This document shows positions 1 to 7,517 of a stretch of 64,000 bases of DNA, one piece after another (the stretch's first letter is position 1; every line of letters starts with the position of its first letter). The stretch lies in contig JAOOBT010000003.1 in assembly GCA_028404615.1 (NCBI GenBank), positions 62,001 to 126,000 on the forward strand, in the 5' to 3' direction. The notes under the pieces were generated by a model. That model did no database searches and was not told where the DNA came from. It worked only from the letters and a program-made list of their open reading frames with translations. The stretch is from Candidatus Pelagibacter sp. (GTDB lineage: Bacteria; Pseudomonadota; Alphaproteobacteria; Pelagibacterales; Pelagibacteraceae). Both the position numbers and the translations under genes were made by a program.

Positions 1-2
1 TA

Positions 3-515
3 ATTTACTCACTTTATGAAAAAAAAATTAATATTAATGAAGCTGCTATAGATGAAGAAGTTAAAAAAATAATTAAAGGAAGATCTGACGTCGAAGAATT
101 TGAATTATATGAGATTGAAATTAATTCAAACTTAGATGTGCCCGAAAATGAAATTATCGAAGATATGTTACAAAAAATCAATACTATTGGATTTGAAAAT
201 TCTGCAATGAACTTCAGTTCATCAGTATCCTCATCACAAAAAGGTTATTTGGGTTGGATTAATGGAAAAACGTTATCCAAGGAAATTTATTTGATTTTAT
301 CGAAAATGGAATTAGGCGAAGTTTCTAAACCTATAAAAAAACAAAACAATATTCTTTTTTTAAAGCTAAATAATAAAAGAACGATAAAACCAGAGCAACT
401 TGAAATCAAAAAATTAAGAGGTGACATAATTGAAAAAAAAAAGGCCGATCTTTTCAAATTATATTCACAAAGCAGATTGTCAAAATTAAAAAATAGCAGT
501 TATATACAATATTAA
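3..515 (+). CDS. surA: SurA-like periplasmic peptidyl-prolyl isomerase, C-terminal part
   Basis: The reading frame is open from the first full codon of the window, so the gene starts upstream; a GTG at 138 is not its true start. The visible 170 residues contain a parvulin-type (PpiC) block: a G-Y-L-G-W segment around base 245 and an L-G-E-V-S-K-P-I segment around base 315, both typical of rotamase domains that help outer-membrane proteins fold in the periplasm. The SurA call is supported by context: it is followed by pdxA (1-base overlap, TAATG) and rsmA, the widespread surA-pdxA-ksgA order. Signal peptide and N-terminal chaperone domain lie outside the window. A different parvulin-type foldase is the main alternative. 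Confidence 0.8.
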   Translation: MYSLYEKKININEAAIDEEVKKIIKGRSDVEEFELYEIEINSNLDVPENEIIEDMLQKINTIGFENSAMNFSSSVSSSQKGYLGWINGKTLSKEIYLILSKMELGEVSKPIKKQNNILFLKLNNKRTIKPEQLEIKKLRGDIIEKKKADLFKLYSQSRLSKLKNSSYIQY

Positions 516-1480
516 TGAAAAAAAAAATTATAATATTTAGCGGAGAGCCAAAAAGCATTAATCCCGAATTGATCTGTAAAAGTTGGAAAAAACTTAGTAA
601 TAACCTTAAGAGACAAATTTACGTAATATCAAATTATACATTATTGATAAACCAATTTAGATCTCTGAAATACAAGATAAAAGTAAAAAAGGTAAAAAAT
701 ATAAGTGAATGTGAAAATGACATTTTTTTAAAAGTGATAGATATAGATTTAAACTTTAAAAATTTATTTTCATTTAAGCCAAATGAAACAACAAAATTTA
801 TTAATCATGGTTTGTCTCTAGCCCACAAGCTAGGATTAAAAAAAAATGTTAAAGGGATCATAAATTGTCCAATAAATAAAAATCACTTAGATAAAAAGTT
901 TTATGGTGCAACTGAGTTTTTTGCATCTAAATGTTCTATAAAAAAAGACTCTGAGGTAATGCTCATTAGCTCAAAGAAATTCTCTGTTAGTCCTATTACT
1001 ACACATGTGGATCTCAAGTATGTCTCTAAAAAGCTAAATCCAGGTTTAATAATAAACAAAATAAAAACTATTAATTTATGTTTTAAAAATATTTTTAAAA
1101 AAAAACCAAAAATAGCAGTTTTGGGACTAAATCCTCATAACTCTGAATTCAAAAGTAATTCAGAGGAAAATAAAATTATAATTCCTGCAATTAAAAAGCT
1201 AAAAAAATTCAAGATTAAGTTAGATGGCCCTTTTGCAGCTGATACATTATTCGTTAATAAATATAAAAATTATGATGTAGTTGTTGGTATGTTCCACGAT
1301 CAAGTTATTGCACCTTTTAAAACATTATATAAATTTAATGCGATCAACATCACATTAGGTTTAAAATATTTAAGAGTTTCACCAGATCATGGAACTGCTT
1401 TAGATATAGTTGGTAAAAATAAATCTAACGCAGATAGTTTAGTAAGTTGTATTAATTTTATAGATAAATACGGTAAATGA
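515..1480 (+). CDS. pdxA: 4-hydroxythreonine-4-phosphate dehydrogenase
   Basis: PdxA oxidises 4-phosphohydroxy-L-threonine in the DXP-dependent pathway to pyridoxal 5'-phosphate. The 321-residue length fits the family. All three metal-binding histidines can be placed: H164 in T-T-H-V, H208 in L-N-P-H-N-S and H261 in F-H-D-Q. The C-terminal block N-I-T-L-G-L followed by S-P-D-H-G-T-A is also present. One change stands out: the motif normally read as G-H-T-E is G-A-T-E at residues 131-134. The start overlaps the previous stop by one base, and the stop overlaps rsmA by 4 bp (ATGA), so the three genes are probably translationally coupled. pdxH, for the last step of the pathway, is at 49448-50080, and dxs, which supplies DXP, is at 51194-53113. 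Confidence 0.95.
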   Translation: MKKKIIIFSGEPKSINPELICKSWKKLSNNLKRQIYVISNYTLLINQFRSLKYKIKVKKVKNISECENDIFLKVIDIDLNFKNLFSFKPNETTKFINHGLSLAHKLGLKKNVKGIINCPINKNHLDKKFYGATEFFASKCSIKKDSEVMLISSKKFSVSPITTHVDLKYVSKKLNPGLIINKIKTINLCFKNIFKKKPKIAVLGLNPHNSEFKSNSEENKIIIPAIKKLKKFKIKLDGPFAADTLFVNKYKNYDVVVGMFHDQVIAPFKTLYKFNAINITLGLKYLRVSPDHGTALDIVGKNKSNADSLVSCINFIDKYGK

Positions 1481-2262
1481 GTTTTCCAAAAAAATCTTTA
1501 GGGCAAAACTTTTTACAAGACAAAAATATTGTAAAAAAAATTATTAATTTAGTAAAAATTAAAAATAAAAATGTTATTGAAATCGGGCCAGGTAATGGAG
1601 CATTAACTGATCAAATAATAAAATTTGCTCCAAAAACACTTTTTTTGATTGAGAAAGATTTTAAGCTCTATGATCATTTAAAATTAAAATTTAAAAATGA
1701 AAAATTTGTTAAAGTTATTTGCAATGATTTCTTAAAATTTGATTTTGAAAAAGTAATAAAGAAAAACACAATTATTTTTGGAAATTTACCTTATAACGTT
1801 TCTTCTCAAATATTTGTTAAATTATTAAAATGTGAATTATGGCCTCCAAAATATAGTGACTTAATTTTAATGTTTCAGAGGGAATTAGGAGAAAAAATAA
1901 TTGCCAAGTTTCCTTCTTCAAAATACGGAAGATTATCAATATTAACAAATTTAATGCTTGATTTAAAAAAAAAATTCATCGTTTCACCTAATTGTTTTAA
2001 GCCAATACCAAAAGTTAAATCTATGGTTTTACATTTTAAACCTAAAGCAAAAAAAATATCAAACTTAAAAAATATTAGTAATTTAGAAAAAATTACAAAT
2101 ATTCTTTTTTCTAATAAAAGAAAGATGATCAACAAAAATATGAAAAAAATACTCAGTCAAGAGGAAATAAATCAAATTCAGGGTTTCAAAATGAATATTA
2201 GACCATCTGAAATCAAACCTGATATTTACTATAGGATCACAGAAATTTTTGAGGGGAAATAG
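1477..2262 (+). CDS. rsmA: 16S rRNA (A1518/A1519) dimethyltransferase RsmA (KsgA)
   Basis: RsmA dimethylates two adjacent adenosines in helix 45 of 16S rRNA during late assembly of the small subunit. The protein has the family N-terminus (K-K-S-L-G-Q-N-F), the SAM-binding loop I-E-I-G-P-G-N-G at about residues 35-42, and the catalytic N-L-P-Y-N-V motif at about 104-109. Its 261 residues match the usual size. It overlaps pdxA by 4 bp at its start. Its last 26 bases overlap the 3' end of gmk on the opposite strand, the longest convergent overlap in this window. Confidence 0.96.
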   Translation: MSFPKKSLGQNFLQDKNIVKKIINLVKIKNKNVIEIGPGNGALTDQIIKFAPKTLFLIEKDFKLYDHLKLKFKNEKFVKVICNDFLKFDFEKVIKKNTIIFGNLPYNVSSQIFVKLLKCELWPPKYSDLILMFQRELGEKIIAKFPSSKYGRLSILTNLMLDLKKKFIVSPNCFKPIPKVKSMVLHFKPKAKKISNLKNISNLEKITNILFSNKRKMINKNMKKILSQEEINQIQGFKMNIRPSEIKPDIYYRITEIFEGK

Positions 2263-2836
2263 AAGTTTCTTTCTTAAAATTATTAATTATATTTTCAATT
2301 TGTTTAAAGCAAACTTCAAGATTTTTATTTATAATTATAAAATCGTAATCGTTCCAATGTCTAATGTCTTCGTCAAAAGAATTAAATCTTTTTTGTATTT
2401 CTTTTGGTGTATTTTCATCACGGCTTAATAGTCTTTTTTTCAATTCCTCTTTACTGTGTGTAATAAGATAAATTTTAACTAATTTTAGATTTTTAAACTT
2501 AGACAATTGCTTTGTACCCTGCCAATCAATATCAAATATAATATCATTTTTTTTAAGTGTTTTATCCACATTCTCTTTCAAGGTCCCATAATAGTTCTCA
2601 TAAATTTTTGCATACTCATAGAAGCTATTTTTATCTATTAATTTTTTAAATTCTAATTCAGAAACAAAATAATAATCAACACCATTAACTTCGTTAGACC
2701 TAGGTAGTCTCGTAGTATGTGATACTGAAATTTTGAAATTATTATATTTTTGTTGGATTTTTTTCGTTAAAGTGGTTTTTCCAACACCAGATGGAGAGGA
2801 AAGTATAACTAATATCTTTTCTCCTTCGTTATACAT
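2237..2836 (-). CDS. gmk: Guanylate kinase
   Basis: This enzyme phosphorylates GMP to GDP with ATP. The P-loop S-P-S-G-V-G-K-T-T is at residues 14-22, followed by the GMP-binding S-H-T-T-R-x-P-R and V-D-Y-Y-F-V segments typical of guanylate kinases; 199 residues is normal. It follows acpP by 17 bases on the same strand and is probably the last gene of the fabD-fabG-acpP-gmk unit. No clear Shine-Dalgarno precedes the ATG at 2836. The guaA and guaB genes that supply GMP lie in the same window at 14582-17646. The 3' end overlaps rsmA by 26 bp. Confidence 0.97.
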   Translation of the reverse strand: MYNEGEKILVILSSPSGVGKTTLTKKIQQKYNNFKISVSHTTRLPRSNEVNGVDYYFVSELEFKKLIDKNSFYEYAKIYENYYGTLKENVDKTLKKNDIIFDIDWQGTKQLSKFKNLKLVKIYLITHSKEELKKRLLSRDENTPKEIQKRFNSFDEDIRHWNDYDFIIINKNLEVCFKQIENIINNFKKETSISPQKFL

Positions 2837-2853
2837 TTGTTAACTTTTGAAAA

Positions 2854-3093
2854 TTAGCTTGCTTTGCTTTCAATAAACTTAATCGCATCCCCTACAGTAA
2901 GAATTTTTTCTGCTTCACTATCTGAAATTTCTGATCCAAATTCTTCCTCAAAGGCCATTACTAATTCAACAGTATCTAAACTATCTGCACCAAGATCATC
3001 AATAAAGCTAGACTCCTCTGTAACTTTTTCTTCTTCAACACCTAAGTGATCTGCGACTATTTTTTTAACTTTGCTTTTAACATCTTCTGACAT
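2854..3093 (-). CDS. acpP: Acyl carrier protein
   Basis: This is a 79-residue acidic protein with the D-S-L-D phosphopantetheine attachment site; the modified serine is residue 38. It carries growing acyl chains in type II fatty acid synthesis. I chose the ATG at 3093 rather than an upstream in-frame start at 3150, because an AAAGGAA Shine-Dalgarno lies a few bases before it and the family starts at M-S-E/D. The longer frame would add 19 basic residues never seen in ACPs. It lies between fabG (53-base gap) and gmk (17-base gap). The usual neighbour fabF is not here. Confidence 0.97.
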   Translation of the reverse strand: MSEDVKSKVKKIVADHLGVEEEKVTEESSFIDDLGADSLDTVELVMAFEEEFGSEISDSEAEKILTVGDAIKFIESKAS

Positions 3094-3146
3094 GAGTTCC
3101 TTTCGTGGTTTTTTTATAATTCTTAATAAATTATTAATTAAGATTG

Positions 3147-3878
3147 TCAAGCCATATACATTCCGCCATTAACATGTATCGTTTCACCATTGATATATTT
3201 TGCCATGTCAGAGGCCAAAAAAGCTACACAATTTGAAACATCTTCTCCTGTCCCGAGGTCACCTGATGGAATTTTATCTATCAATTTTTTTTTGAATTCG
3301 TCATTTATTTTTTCTGTCATTTCTGTTTTTATAAAACCTGGCGAAACACAATTAATATTGATATTTTTTTTTGCATATTCAATAGCTAAGCTTTTTGAAA
3401 AAGCAATAATACCTGCTTTTGAAGCAGCATAATTTGATTGACCTAAATTACCAGTGTGTCCAACAATTGAGGTAATGTTGATAATTTTGCCTTTCTTTTT
3501 TCTTAACATTTTTTTTATTGCAAACTTACACATTAAAAATGTCGAGGTTAAATTTATATCTAAAACTTTTTTCCAATTATCCTCAGTTAACCTAATAGAT
3601 AAATTATCTAGTGTTATGCCAGCGTTATTTACAAGCACATCTAATCCATCAACTTTTTGGTCCATTTTGTTTATAAATTCTTCAATTTTTTCGTGTTGAT
3701 CCAATTTAAATTTCTCAATGTGAATTTCAGAAAATTCTTTCTTTAATGACGATAGCTTATCCTCATTAGTTCCTGTTGCGATTATATAAGAACCTAATGA
3801 ATTAAATTTTTTTACTAAACTATTTCCTATTCCACCTGTTGCTCCAGTGATCAAAACTTTTTTATTTTTTAAATTCAT
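3147..3878 (-). CDS. fabG: 3-oxoacyl-[acyl-carrier-protein] reductase
   Basis: FabG reduces 3-oxoacyl-ACP with NADPH in the elongation cycle. It is a classical short-chain dehydrogenase: the nucleotide-binding T-G-A-T-G-G-I-G is at residues 11-18, N-N-A-G at 84-87, and the catalytic S137, Y150 and K154 are in place (Y-A-A-S-K). The C-terminal end with G-G-M-Y-M-A is typical of FabG. The 243-residue length is standard. It overlaps fabD by 17 bp, indicating coupled translation. Confidence 0.96.
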   Translation of the reverse strand: MNLKNKKVLITGATGGIGNSLVKKFNSLGSYIIATGTNEDKLSSLKKEFSEIHIEKFKLDQHEKIEEFINKMDQKVDGLDVLVNNAGITLDNLSIRLTEDNWKKVLDINLTSTFLMCKFAIKKMLRKKKGKIINITSIVGHTGNLGQSNYAASKAGIIAFSKSLAIEYAKKNININCVSPGFIKTEMTEKINDEFKKKLIDKIPSGDLGTGEDVSNCVAFLASDMAKYINGETIHVNGGMYMA

Positions 3879-4803
3879 TAATTAAATTTTTAATATCACT
3901 TATTGAATTAATTGAAAAGCAATTAGCACCTTTTATAGTCCTTCTAACCATTCCTGTGAGAGCTTTTCCAGGACCAATTTCAATAAAATTTTTTTCACCT
4001 AAATTAGACATGTTTATTAAGCTTTCTCGCCATTTCACAGTTGAAAATATTTGATCAATTAACAATTTTTTAATCATGCTTGAATTTTTCTCAGCTTTAG
4101 CAGTCACATTGTTTATTATTTCAAAACTTGGATCTTTAAACTGAATACTATTTATTTTACTTTTCATTGTATTAGCCGCAGGTTTCATTAGTGAACAATG
4201 AAAAGGTGCGCTCACCTTTAAAGGAATAAATTTTATATTTTTTTCTTTAAGACTAATCTTCAATTGATCTACTTTTTTTTTGTCACCACTTACTATGACT
4301 TGACCATCAGCATTATCATTCGCTATTTCACAAATTCCTTTGATATCTTTTTGTTCTTCTAAAATTTGACTTATATCTTCAAACTTCAGCCCAAGAATAG
4401 CAATCATAGCCCCTTTGCCAACAGGAACTGCTTCTTGCATTGCTTTTCCTCTTTCGTGTAACAAATATAATGCGTCACTAAAGTCTAGAGCCTCTGAGCA
4501 GACTAAAGCACTGTACTCTCCAAGAGAATGACCTGCAAAATATTTGATTGACTTATAGTCAAAATTAAATTCATTTGTTAAAACTTTAAAGATTGAATAG
4601 CTAACTATTAAAATTGCAGGTTGAGTATTTTTTGTTAATTGAAGCTGATCTTCCGGCCCTTGTAATATCATTTTTGATATTGAAAAATTTAATTTGTCGT
4701 CGGCTTCTTTAAATATTTTTTTTACAAAATTGAAATTATTGTAAAACTCAGATCCCATACCTACTATCTGTGAACCTTGGCCTGGAAACAATAAAGAGCT
4801 CAT
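3862..4803 (-). CDS. fabD: Malonyl-CoA:ACP transacylase
   Basis: FabD loads malonyl groups from CoA onto the acyl carrier protein. It starts with the family L-F-P-G-Q-G-S-Q block, has the nucleophile elbow G-H-S-L-G-E-Y with S93, and a later A-P-F-H-C-S motif near residue 200 bearing the catalytic histidine. The 313-residue length is typical. It is the first gene of the leftward fabD-fabG-acpP-gmk unit and is divergent from rpsF, with a 102-base AT-rich gap that must hold both promoters. Confidence 0.96.
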   Translation of the reverse strand: MSSLLFPGQGSQIVGMGSEFYNNFNFVKKIFKEADDKLNFSISKMILQGPEDQLQLTKNTQPAILIVSYSIFKVLTNEFNFDYKSIKYFAGHSLGEYSALVCSEALDFSDALYLLHERGKAMQEAVPVGKGAMIAILGLKFEDISQILEEQKDIKGICEIANDNADGQVIVSGDKKKVDQLKISLKEKNIKFIPLKVSAPFHCSLMKPAANTMKSKINSIQFKDPSFEIINNVTAKAEKNSSMIKKLLIDQIFSTVKWRESLINMSNLGEKNFIEIGPGKALTGMVRRTIKGANCFSINSISDIKNLINEFKK

Positions 4804-4833
4804 TTTTTTAGTTTTTATCAGTAATTATAAGTA

Positions 4834-4861
4834 TTGATATAATCAACTATTATAGTATAAA
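4834..4861 (+). promoter_or_regulatory. Candidate sigma-70-type promoter for rpsF-rpsR-rplI
   Basis: TTGATA at 4834-4839 and TATAAA at 4856-4861 are separated by 16 bases. A start about 7 bases further on would give a leader of roughly 38 bases before the rpsF ATG at 4906. The same two hexamers with the same spacing occur before icd. In AT-rich DNA such matches also arise by chance, so this is a candidate only. The gap also has to contain the divergent fabD promoter. Confidence 0.45.
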
Positions 4862-4905
4862 CCAGTTTTTATAAATAATTATTAACACAAGATTTTAATC
4901 AGATT

Positions 4906-5226
4906 ATGGCATTCTACGAAAATACAATAGTTGCTAAACAAGATTTATCTGAAAAAGATATTAAAAATTTAATCCAAAAATATGACGAAATAATCAAAAG
5001 TTCCTCTGGTAAAGTGATAAAAATAGAGGAATGGGGTCTTTTAAATTTATCGAAAAAAATTAATAATAATAAAAAAGGTTTTTTTATTCACTTCAAATTT
5101 GAGGGTGCTAAAAATACCTTAGATAAAATTAAAGATAAAATTAATGTAGATTCATCAGTTATTCGAAATTTAACAGTGAAATACAAAAAATTGGATAAAG
5201 ATACTGAATATTTTAAAAAAAAATGA
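4906..5226 (+). CDS. rpsF: 30S ribosomal protein S6
   Basis: S6 binds the central domain of 16S rRNA as a partner of S18. The 106-residue protein has the typical start (F-Y-E-N-T-I), the W-G-L-L-N-L-S-K core at about residues 43-50 and the V-I-R-N-L-T-V segment near 86-92. It is the first gene of the rpsF-rpsR-rplI unit, the standard order in bacteria, with 6 bases to rpsR. The usual long charged C-terminal tail is short here (K-K-K end), in line with a compact genome. Confidence 0.95.
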   Translation: MAFYENTIVAKQDLSEKDIKNLIQKYDEIIKSSSGKVIKIEEWGLLNLSKKINNNKKGFFIHFKFEGAKNTLDKIKDKINVDSSVIRNLTVKYKKLDKDTEYFKKK

Positions 5227-5232
5227 TTAAGA

Positions 5233-5508
5233 ATGAAAAGGAAAAATAAAAAATTTCAAAAAAGAGGTGTTAACGTTCTTAATAACCTTAGCTTGTTCCA
5301 AAAAAACGATGGAAAATTTTCACGAAAGAAATGCCCTCTTTCATCAAAAAATGCGCCCGTAATTGATTATAAGAATGTTAGTTTATTAAAAAAATATATG
5401 TCTGATAACGGAAAAATTATGTCCTCTAAAATCACCTCAGTATCTTTTAACAAGCAAAGAAAGCTGACTAGAGAAATAAAAAAAGCAAAATTGTTAGGAT
5501 TAATATAA
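5233..5508 (+). CDS. rpsR: 30S ribosomal protein S18
   Basis: S18 forms a heterodimer with S6 on the small subunit platform. The 91-residue basic protein carries the family core I-D-Y-K-N-V-S-L-L-K-K-Y and the C-terminal R-K-L-T-R-E-I-K-K-A-K-x-L-G-L block. The N-terminal 30 residues are an unusually lysine-rich extension with K-C-P-L just before the core. It lies 6 bases after rpsF and directly abuts rplI with no gap. Confidence 0.95.
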   Translation: MKRKNKKFQKRGVNVLNNLSLFQKNDGKFSRKKCPLSSKNAPVIDYKNVSLLKKYMSDNGKIMSSKITSVSFNKQRKLTREIKKAKLLGLI

Positions 5509-5964
5509 ATGGATATAATTTTACTCGAAAATATTTTGAATTTAGGAAAAATTGGAGACAAGGTAAAAGTAAAAAATGGGTATGGAAGAAATTTTCTTTT
5601 AAAATATGGAAAAGCCTTAAGGTTCAATAAAGAAAATCAGAATTTTGTTGAAAAAAAAAAAGATGAACTTAATAAAAAAAATATAGAAGTTAAAAATAAG
5701 TTTTTAGGAATTGCTAAAATAATTAATAATAAAACTTTTAATTTTACTAAAGAAAGTAAGGAAAATGGAGAATTGTATGGCTCAATTAAACCTAAAGAAA
5801 TTACTAACTTAATTAAAGAAAAATTAAATGCTGAAGTAAACCCCTCTCAAATAATTTTAAAAGATGAACTAAACAAAATAGGTATATTCAAAGTTGAGGT
5901 AAATTTTCATACAGAAGTAAAGGCAAATATATCTATCAAAATAGACAAAATACAATCTAAATAA
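5509..5964 (+). CDS. rplI: 50S ribosomal protein L9
   Basis: L9 binds 23S rRNA at the base of the L1 stalk. The N-terminal domain shows the signature from V-K-V-K-N-G-Y to R-N-F-L (about residues 18-30), then a long charged linker helix (K-K-K-D-E-L-N-K-K) and a C-terminal domain with the G-x-L-Y-G-S motif. The 151-residue length is normal. It starts on the base after the rpsR stop and ends the ribosomal unit; dnaB follows after 73 bases. Confidence 0.95.
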   Translation: MDIILLENILNLGKIGDKVKVKNGYGRNFLLKYGKALRFNKENQNFVEKKKDELNKKNIEVKNKFLGIAKIINNKTFNFTKESKENGELYGSIKPKEITNLIKEKLNAEVNPSQIILKDELNKIGIFKVEVNFHTEVKANISIKIDKIQSK

Positions 5965-5981
5965 CTTCTCCACAGACTGCT

Positions 5982-6002
5982 AAAAAAGTGTGTAACTTTT
6001 TT
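5982..6002 (+). terminator. Weak AT-only hairpin between rplI and dnaB
   Basis: Eight bases (5982-5989) pair perfectly with 5995-6002 around a 5-base loop, and T residues continue for a few bases after the stem. All but two pairs are A-T, so it would be a weak attenuator rather than a full stop. It sits in the 73-base gap where the ribosomal protein unit ends and dnaB begins. Confidence 0.3.
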
Positions 6003-6037
6003 CTTTAAAGCAAAATACATTTTCATATTATGCTTGA

Positions 6038-7465
6038 GTGAAAGAAATAAAGTCTATTCAAAATAATCTAAAAGACAAGCAACCTTCAAATTTAGAGGCA
6101 GAACAAGCATTATTAGGCTCAATCCTTGTTAATAATGATATTATTGATGAAGTATCTACAATAGTAAGCTCAAATATATTTTATGATCCGGCTCATGTAA
6201 AAATTTATGAGGTTATCGAAAATTTAAATAACAAAGGAATGATAGCCAATCCAATAACTCTGAAAAATTTTTTTGAGAAAGATAACATGCTTAAAGAAGT
6301 TGGCGGTACAGAGTATTTGGTAAAGCTTACTAGATTTTCTGGATCAGCAAAACAAGCAATTGATTATGCAAAAATTATTCATGAAATGTATCTTAGAAGA
6401 GAGTTAGTTCTTATATCAGATAAGTTGTCCGCTGATACAATAAATGCAAATTCACAGCAGCAAAATGCAGAAAATATAATTGAAGATACCGAAAAATCTC
6501 TTTTCGATTTAGCTGAAAGAGGAAGCTTCTCTCAATCATTTTTAAAGTTTAATCAAGCACTGGATCAGACAATTGAAATGGCAACTTTGGCTATGAAAAA
6601 TGATCAAGGTTTGGTTGGTGTACCAACAGGTTTGACTGATTTAGATGAAAAGTTAGGAGGATTACACAAATCTGATTTAATTATTATTGCTGGAAGGCCT
6701 TCAATGGGTAAAACTGCTTTAGCAACAAATATTGCTTATAATGCTGCAAAAAATATTTTAAAAAGACAAGAAAAATCATCAATAGCTTTTTTCTCATTAG
6801 AAATGTCTTCAGAACAATTATCAACAAGGATTTTGTCAGAACAAGCTAGAATAAAGTCTGATGATATTAGACGAGGTAAAGTTACCGAAGAAGAAATTAA
6901 TAGATATATTGAAACTTCACGAAATATTTATAATTTGCCTTTGTACATTGATGAAACACCCGCAATTACGATTGCAACACTTAGTAATAGAGCAAGAAGA
7001 ATTAAAAGATTGTTTGGATTAAGTCTCATAGTAGTTGATTATATTCAATTAATGAGATCTAGCTCGAGTAAAAATGAAGGAAGAGTTCAAGAAATTTCTG
7101 AAATAACTCAGGGTCTAAAAGCTTTAGCAAAAGAACTCACAGTACCAGTTCTAGCTTTATCTCAATTGTCGAGAGCTGTTGAACAAAGAGATGATAAACA
7201 ACCACAGTTGGCTGACTTGAGAGAATCCGGATCAATTGAGCAGGACGCCGATGTCGTAATGTTTGTTTATAGAGAAGCTTACTATTTGGAACGAAAGCAA
7301 CCAAAGCTTGGTTCAATTGAACACGCTGAATGGCAATCAAAAATGAATGACGTAAATGGCTTAGCTGACATAATTTTAGGCAAACAGAGACATGGGCCAA
7401 CTGGGACTGTGAAGGTGGAGTTTGAGGGAATCTATACGAAATTTAAAGATTTAAGCAAAAATTAA
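6038..7465 (+). CDS. dnaB: Replicative DNA helicase DnaB
   Basis: DnaB is the hexameric 5'-3' helicase of the replication fork. The N-terminal domain (L-E-A-E-Q-A-L-L-G-S-I at about residues 19-29) binds primase. The RecA-like domain has Walker A G-R-P-S-M-G-K-T-A at 219-227, a V-V-D-Y-I-Q-L-M Walker B strand and an L-A-L-S-Q-L-S-R motif. The 475-residue length is usual and no intein interrupts it. The start is GTG at 6038. The order rpsF-rpsR-rplI-dnaB is conserved in many bacteria. Transcription could come partly through the weak hairpin before it. Confidence 0.96.
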   Translation: MKEIKSIQNNLKDKQPSNLEAEQALLGSILVNNDIIDEVSTIVSSNIFYDPAHVKIYEVIENLNNKGMIANPITLKNFFEKDNMLKEVGGTEYLVKLTRFSGSAKQAIDYAKIIHEMYLRRELVLISDKLSADTINANSQQQNAENIIEDTEKSLFDLAERGSFSQSFLKFNQALDQTIEMATLAMKNDQGLVGVPTGLTDLDEKLGGLHKSDLIIIAGRPSMGKTALATNIAYNAAKNILKRQEKSSIAFFSLEMSSEQLSTRILSEQARIKSDDIRRGKVTEEEINRYIETSRNIYNLPLYIDETPAITIATLSNRARRIKRLFGLSLIVVDYIQLMRSSSSKNEGRVQEISEITQGLKALAKELTVPVLALSQLSRAVEQRDDKQPQLADLRESGSIEQDADVVMFVYREAYYLERKQPKLGSIEHAEWQSKMNDVNGLADIILGKQRHGPTGTVKVEFEGIYTKFKDLSKN

Positions 7466-7517
7466 ACTAGTTTTTCCTTTAGTTATAAAATAATTAGGAT
7501 ATATCTGAAATATTCTC

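Noticed and set aside
3100..3146. AT-only inverted repeat between fabG and acpP
   Set aside because: Seven A/T pairs without a following T-run on the minus strand; too weak to call a terminator or attenuator.
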